The notes beneath the pieces are model-generated. The model made no database searches. It saw only the letters and a list, made by a program, of their open reading frames with translations, and was not told the origin of the DNA. A stretch of 64,000 bases of DNA from Photobacterium gaetbulicola Gung47 (lineage in GTDB: Bacteria > Pseudomonadota > Gammaproteobacteria > Enterobacterales > Vibrionaceae). The DNA is taken from the NCBI GenBank assembly GCA_000940995.1, contig CP005973.1:1240001-1304000 (forward strand), written 5' to 3'. How positions within the stretch are numbered: position 1 is the first letter of the stretch; every line of letters starts with the position of its first letter. The position numbers and the translations under genes are program-made. Below are positions 60,793-64,000 of the stretch, piece after piece.

Positions 60793-60804
60793 TTGGTTAA
60801 CCAA
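60793..60804 (-). promoter_or_regulatory. UxuR-like operator before the GH3 gene
   Basis: TTGGTTAACCAA is an exact match to the palindromic core, about 60 bases upstream of the ATG. Confidence 0.78.
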
Positions 60805-60845
60805 TTTTGTTTATTTAGCCGATCAAGATCAACCAGTTTGTTTTT

Positions 60846-60857
60846 TTGGTATACCTT
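60846..60857 (-). promoter_or_regulatory. Second UxuR-like site before the GH3 gene
   Basis: TTGGTATACCTT matches the E. coli UxuR core TTGGTATACCAA at ten of twelve bases. Two sites about 53 bases apart (five helical turns) could allow cooperative binding. Confidence 0.5.
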
Positions 60858-61007
60858 GATCACGCTATTCTATTTACAATTAGAATTATTTGGATTCTTT
60901 GCTACCAGCTCACAGATTCACTATTCTAATACTGGTATTGCAGTAGTGATTTTTTGAATTAATATCAAATATATAAGGAAGGGTTCGTATCCATAAAAGG
61001 AGTTTTT

Positions 61008-61535
61008 GTGATTACCATCAAGCCAGCACAATCAATCGATCAAAATGCTATCGCTCAACTTCACGCCACTAGCTGGCAAGCTGTTTATGCTGGATTATTA
61101 GATGAGCAATACCTCTCTAAAGGCGTTTTTAGCGAGCGGGGAACAATTTGGCAGCATAGATTTAGCCAACCGAGTGCCAATCAGCGTATCTTTGTCGCAT
61201 CAGAACAAAAAAAGCTGCTTGGCTTCATCTGTATCTACCTAGATCAAAGCGATGCTCAAGGCACGTTAATCGAAAACCTCCATGTTGACACCGGGACCAA
61301 GGGTAAAGGGGTTGGAAAAGCTTTGCTGCAACACGCGGCGCGCGTTATCCAAGCAGAAGCCTCACACAATGGGGCATACCTAGAAGTACTTAGCCAGAAT
61401 GTCAGTGCCCAACGCTTTTATGACTATTTCGGCGGCAACCCGGTTCTCAGCCAGCAATGGCAGGCACCGGAGGGTAGCCTGGTCGATGAGCTAGTTTATC
61501 AGTGGGAACAAATAGCCACTATATTGGAACGTTAA
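61008..61535 (+). CDS. GNAT-family N-acetyltransferase
   Basis: A 175-residue GNAT protein. The acetyl-CoA loop is VDTGTKGKGVGKALLQHAA, preceded by the strand LIENLHV and followed by AYLEVLSQNVSAQRFYDYFG, the classic motif B. It starts at GTG 61008 with AAGGAG upstream. Substrate unknown. It is convergent with the universal stress protein gene, with only two bases between the stops. Confidence 0.9.
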   Translation: MITIKPAQSIDQNAIAQLHATSWQAVYAGLLDEQYLSKGVFSERGTIWQHRFSQPSANQRIFVASEQKKLLGFICIYLDQSDAQGTLIENLHVDTGTKGKGVGKALLQHAARVIQAEASHNGAYLEVLSQNVSAQRFYDYFGGNPVLSQQWQAPEGSLVDELVYQWEQIATILER

Positions 61536-61537
61536 GA

Positions 61538-61969
61538 TCAGCGCTCCACCCTGACGAACAACAGATCACAGGGCATTTTTCTGAGCAAGGGCTCGCTGCT
61601 CGAAAGGGTCAATTGATGAAACCAGCTTGATTCATGGTGCCCAAAAACAAGCAGGTCTATCCCAAATTCTTTGATTGCCTTGATAATTTGATCTTCTACA
61701 TACCCAGCATAGAAAATGTGTTTGTTGATAGGATAGTTGGCTCCTTGCAATAGGCTATTCATTGCCCTTACCGACTCGATATGCACCGAATCATCAAGCG
61801 CCGTAGGGTTGAAGTCCCTGACCCCCTCGTACAACTCAGTGAAGTCAGGGTCAATATGAATAACGCTCAACAGTGCATCATGGGCTCGCGCTTGCTCAAC
61901 AGCTTTCATTACTAGGTACTCTGCATTGGCGTCAAAGTTAACCGCTAACAAGACATGCCTATATTTCAT
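61538..61969 (-). CDS. Universal stress protein (UspA family)
   Basis: A 143-residue UspA-fold protein: YRHVLLAVNFDANAEYLVMK at the start, LSVIHIDPDFTELYEG, and FGIDLLVFGHHESSWFHQLT near the end. The usual ATP-binding G-2x-G-9x-G(S/T) is not clear, so it is probably of the non-ATP UspA type. The ATG at 61969 is spaced correctly from GAGGGG; an ATG two codons upstream overlaps it. Expected to be induced in stasis or stress. Confidence 0.88.
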   Translation of the reverse strand: MKYRHVLLAVNFDANAEYLVMKAVEQARAHDALLSVIHIDPDFTELYEGVRDFNPTALDDSVHIESVRAMNSLLQGANYPINKHIFYAGYVEDQIIKAIKEFGIDLLVFGHHESSWFHQLTLSSSEPLLRKMPCDLLFVRVER

Positions 61970-62143
61970 CAGCATCCCCTCAAGTGAGCATGATATAAGA
62001 CATTAAGAGTTTAGCTTATATCAAACTAAGAATCGCGACACTCATGAGCCGCTATACTATTAGTGCCTGAAGTTTCACTGGTTTCACCCCGCAGGCAACG
62101 CCTTGCACTAACGTTTGGTTGAGTTTCTTTTCAAGGTTGCTGT

Positions 62144-62965
62144 ATGTATCAAGAATCCTTCATCGATTCTCTATCAATTTTCATCATCCTAGGGCTGATT
62201 TTCAGCACTATTGCCCTGATGTTCGAGTTCGGATACCGCTTGGCATTGCGTTTTCCATCCAAGCAGATCAGCCAGTCAATCAGCCCGATGGCGACAGGAT
62301 TGGCCAGTTTGCTTGCCTTTATTCTGGCCATCACATTCAGCATGGCGGCAACCAAATCTGCAGACCGAAAAGAATTGGTGTTATCAGAAGCCAATGCTGT
62401 TGGGACAACTATTCTGCGTACGGGGCTACTGGCTGAGCCATACCGCTCCCGGAGCCGGGAGTTACTGCGCGAGTATGTCACAATACGAGTTGTTGAAGAC
62501 AAAAAGGTGAAAAAGAAACACTTGAACAGAATCGTTGGGGAAAGTGAGATATTACACCTCAAACTTTGGAATCAAGCGGTCAATGCCTATGGAGAAACGT
62601 CGCCAGAACTACTGCTGCTTTATATAAATTCCCTTAATGAAGTAATTGATATACATACAGAAAGAGTCAATAAAAGTCTACGAGGGCGAATACCCGTAAG
62701 TATCTGGTTTACCCTTGGCCTGCTTACTTTTTTAACCATCGCACTAACGGGCCTTCAAGTCGGAGCTCAAAACAAAGGCAGAGCGCTGGTTGCTGCTCTG
62801 CCTTTTGCGATGGCATTTTCATTGGTACTGACACTTATCGTCGAGCTAGACCGGCCTGCCAGAAGTATCATAGAAATCAGTCAACAACCGCTCATAGATC
62901 TACGGGACAGCCTAGACAAGGTGCTCTACCCCGATGATGTTGGCAAACTCAAGCTCAGTGAGTAG
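62144..62965 (+). CDS. DUF4239-like membrane protein
   Basis: A 273-residue inner-membrane protein with four helices (FIILGLIFSTIALMFEFGYR, PMATGLASLLAFILAITFSM, IWFTLGLLTFLTIALTGLQV and ALPFAMAFSLVLTLIVELDR) and a cytosolic helical domain between the second and third. The layout and the D-R-P after the last helix resemble DUF4239/bestrophin-like proteins, possible channels. AAGG precedes the ATG. Its 3' end overlaps that of the convergent FhuF-like gene by eleven bases. Confidence 0.75.
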   Translation: MYQESFIDSLSIFIILGLIFSTIALMFEFGYRLALRFPSKQISQSISPMATGLASLLAFILAITFSMAATKSADRKELVLSEANAVGTTILRTGLLAEPYRSRSRELLREYVTIRVVEDKKVKKKHLNRIVGESEILHLKLWNQAVNAYGETSPELLLLYINSLNEVIDIHTERVNKSLRGRIPVSIWFTLGLLTFLTIALTGLQVGAQNKGRALVAALPFAMAFSLVLTLIVELDRPARSIIEISQQPLIDLRDSLDKVLYPDDVGKLKLSE

Positions 62966-63794
62966 GCACCTTTGAATGATAGAGTGCGAGTTGTTCCTCG
63001 GGAGCTCGCTGCTGGCAAGTGGCGCAATGCTTCTTACCTTCAAGTTTATATTTAAGACAGCAGGTTTCGCGTCGAATATAGTAGATACTCACTTCCCCTT
63101 GGCTAGCGGCCCTGACACCGTTTAGCTCCGGGAAATCGGGTAACAGACCGGCCAACCACTGATCAGCCTTTGGCTGTAATCGTTCAATCAAAGCTCTATC
63201 ACAGCCATGCTGGGTCAGCTTTTGAAACACCAGGCCTACCGCGTAGCCCATAGCTCCCCAGAACTGCGGGGTATTCACCTTTTGCTCTTTGAATTTTGGT
63301 GCCAAAAATTGACCAACTTCAATAATTAACCTCGATAAATGCTGATCGAGTACTTGCTCGGACTCTACCACGTTTGCTGAAGTTTCATGGGCTAATGGAT
63401 CATCCGGCAGGCAGAGAAAAGAAATATTGGGCGAGAACCCGACTCGTTTTAATTTACCATTTTCAGCAACATCAAGGCTTATTTGATCAATGGATAGTAG
63501 GGGAACACGATTAAATTTCAGCCGCAGTGCAGCCAAGCCCGAAATCAAATGCGCAGTGAAGCTTTTAAGCCACAACGATGCACCGACAGCGTGACGCGCA
63601 CCGACGTCTAAGCTGAATCTATCAATCGTTATTTCAAGCTGGCTCTCCATCCACTCAGGTAACGGCTGGCCAACGTCCCCATAGTGAAGGCGAAAAAAAG
63701 GCTCTCGTTGAAACAACCAATCAAGTTGCGAGTCAAGTGTTGGATTTACGGGCTCTCCGAGCCAAATAGGAGCCAATTCTGCGGATAAATTCAT
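62955..63794 (-). CDS. FhuF-like ferric-siderophore reductase (2Fe-2S)
   Basis: A 279-residue protein whose C-terminus carries the FhuF-type 2Fe-2S ligand pattern: RRETCCLKYKLEGKK followed by HCATCQQRAPEE (CC-x10-CxxC). The rest is a loose match to the FhuF family (LWLKSFTAHLISGLAALRL, WGAMGYAVGLVFQKL). Such proteins reduce ferric iron in hydroxamate or other siderophores in the cytosol. The ATG at 63794 has a weak ribosome site; the frame is open 15 codons upstream to a TTG. I see no Fur box right before it. Confidence 0.8.
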   Translation of the reverse strand: MNLSAELAPIWLGEPVNPTLDSQLDWLFQREPFFRLHYGDVGQPLPEWMESQLEITIDRFSLDVGARHAVGASLWLKSFTAHLISGLAALRLKFNRVPLLSIDQISLDVAENGKLKRVGFSPNISFLCLPDDPLAHETSANVVESEQVLDQHLSRLIIEVGQFLAPKFKEQKVNTPQFWGAMGYAVGLVFQKLTQHGCDRALIERLQPKADQWLAGLLPDFPELNGVRAASQGEVSIYYIRRETCCLKYKLEGKKHCATCQQRAPEEQLALYHSKVPTH

Positions 63795-63908
63795 CTTAAT
63801 GTCTACTTCGAGAGATACACGCTTTAGCTTTGATTTCAAAATTCAAAGCCCACTTATTTCATTAACGTTGATTCTATCCTAACGCATACCTGATTCAATA
63901 ATTCAATA

Positions 63909-64000
63909 TCAATCCGCTGAGGGGAAATTGAAGTTGATTAAATACTCCACAGCAGCATAGGAATCACAGCGCATAAGTTGATAAAGATCACGAAACCATG
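63909..64000 (-). CDS. 3' end of an unknown gene cut by the window edge
   Basis: The minus strand from base 64000 to a TGA at 63909-63911 reads 29 residues ending WFRDLYQLMRCDSYAAVEYL then INFNFPSAD. It looks like the amphipathic C-terminus of a real protein, but the start lies outside the window and no family can be named. Confidence 0.4.
   Translation of the reverse strand, partial: WFRDLYQLMRCDSYAAVEYLINFNFPSAD

Noticed and set aside
1..64000. CRISPR array, integron, prophage or tRNA genes
   Set aside because: I saw no regularly spaced repeats, integrase, phage structural genes or cloverleaf-like segments in the window. A tRNA scan and a repeat finder could confirm this.

Overview
This window looks like chromosomal DNA of a marine, facultatively anaerobic gammaproteobacterium, most likely Vibrionaceae (Photobacterium, Vibrio or a close relative). 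The basis is gene content and style: a VctPDGC-like siderophore importer, dmsABC with a TorD-type chaperone, an IS10-type and an IS407-type insertion sequence, a secreted polysaccharide deacetylase with a chitin-binding tail, and AT-rich spacers with strong Fur, FNR and UxuR-like sites. The genus is inference; no rRNA or tRNA gene was seen.

Layout. 0-3 kb: edge of an unknown gene, a calcineurin-like phosphoesterase lipoprotein and a broken small secreted protein. 3-9.3 kb: a DeoR-type regulator divergent from a five-gene operon for four-carbon acid sugars (ltnD-otnK-otnC-otnI plus a GntP permease), with an operator array between them. 9.3-19.1 kb: mostly single genes (lipoprotein, His-rich secreted protein, GNAT, ABM monooxygenase, peroxiredoxin-like, polysaccharide deacetylase, HAD, cytochrome b561-YceI pair, DUF2076, Lrp/LysE pair) and a 21-residue microgene.

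19.4-29.4 kb is a zone of gene decay. A truncated LuxR-type regulator abuts the last 55 codons of a flavocytochrome-type reductase. A tetraheme cytochrome follows, then a NapC/NirT cytochrome broken both by a frame lesion and by an IS10-like element with a 9-bp target duplication. Further on are a SpoIIAA-like gene killed by an 11-nt tandem duplication, a probably frameshifted gene, and an isoprenylcysteine-methyltransferase-like gene split by an IS407-like element with a 4-bp target duplication. Removing each IS in silico restores a continuous reading frame across its insertion point.

29.5-45.8 kb: YgjP-like peptidase, DUF3010, LhgO, an AraC regulator, the dmsD/napF pair divergent from dmsABC, a Fur-type siderophore import cluster with a siderophore-interacting reductase, and a chemoreceptor.

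45.9-60.8 kb is a complete hexuronate catabolic island: uxuA, uxuR, TRAP transporter (dctP divergent from dctQM), uxuB, uxaC, kdgK, eda, then an Asp/Glu racemase-like gene, a YgjV-like membrane protein, a YhcH-like protein with an unknown partner, and a GH3 lipoprotein. TTGGTnnACCAA palindromes recur before uxuR, between dctP and dctQ, before the yhcH-like pair and before the GH3 gene. This suggests one UxuR regulon that joins surface sugar cleavage, uptake and the Ashwell/Entner-Doudoroff route to pyruvate and glyceraldehyde-3-phosphate. The last 3 kb hold a GNAT, a universal stress protein, a DUF4239-like membrane protein, a FhuF-like ferric reductase and the C-terminus of an unknown gene.
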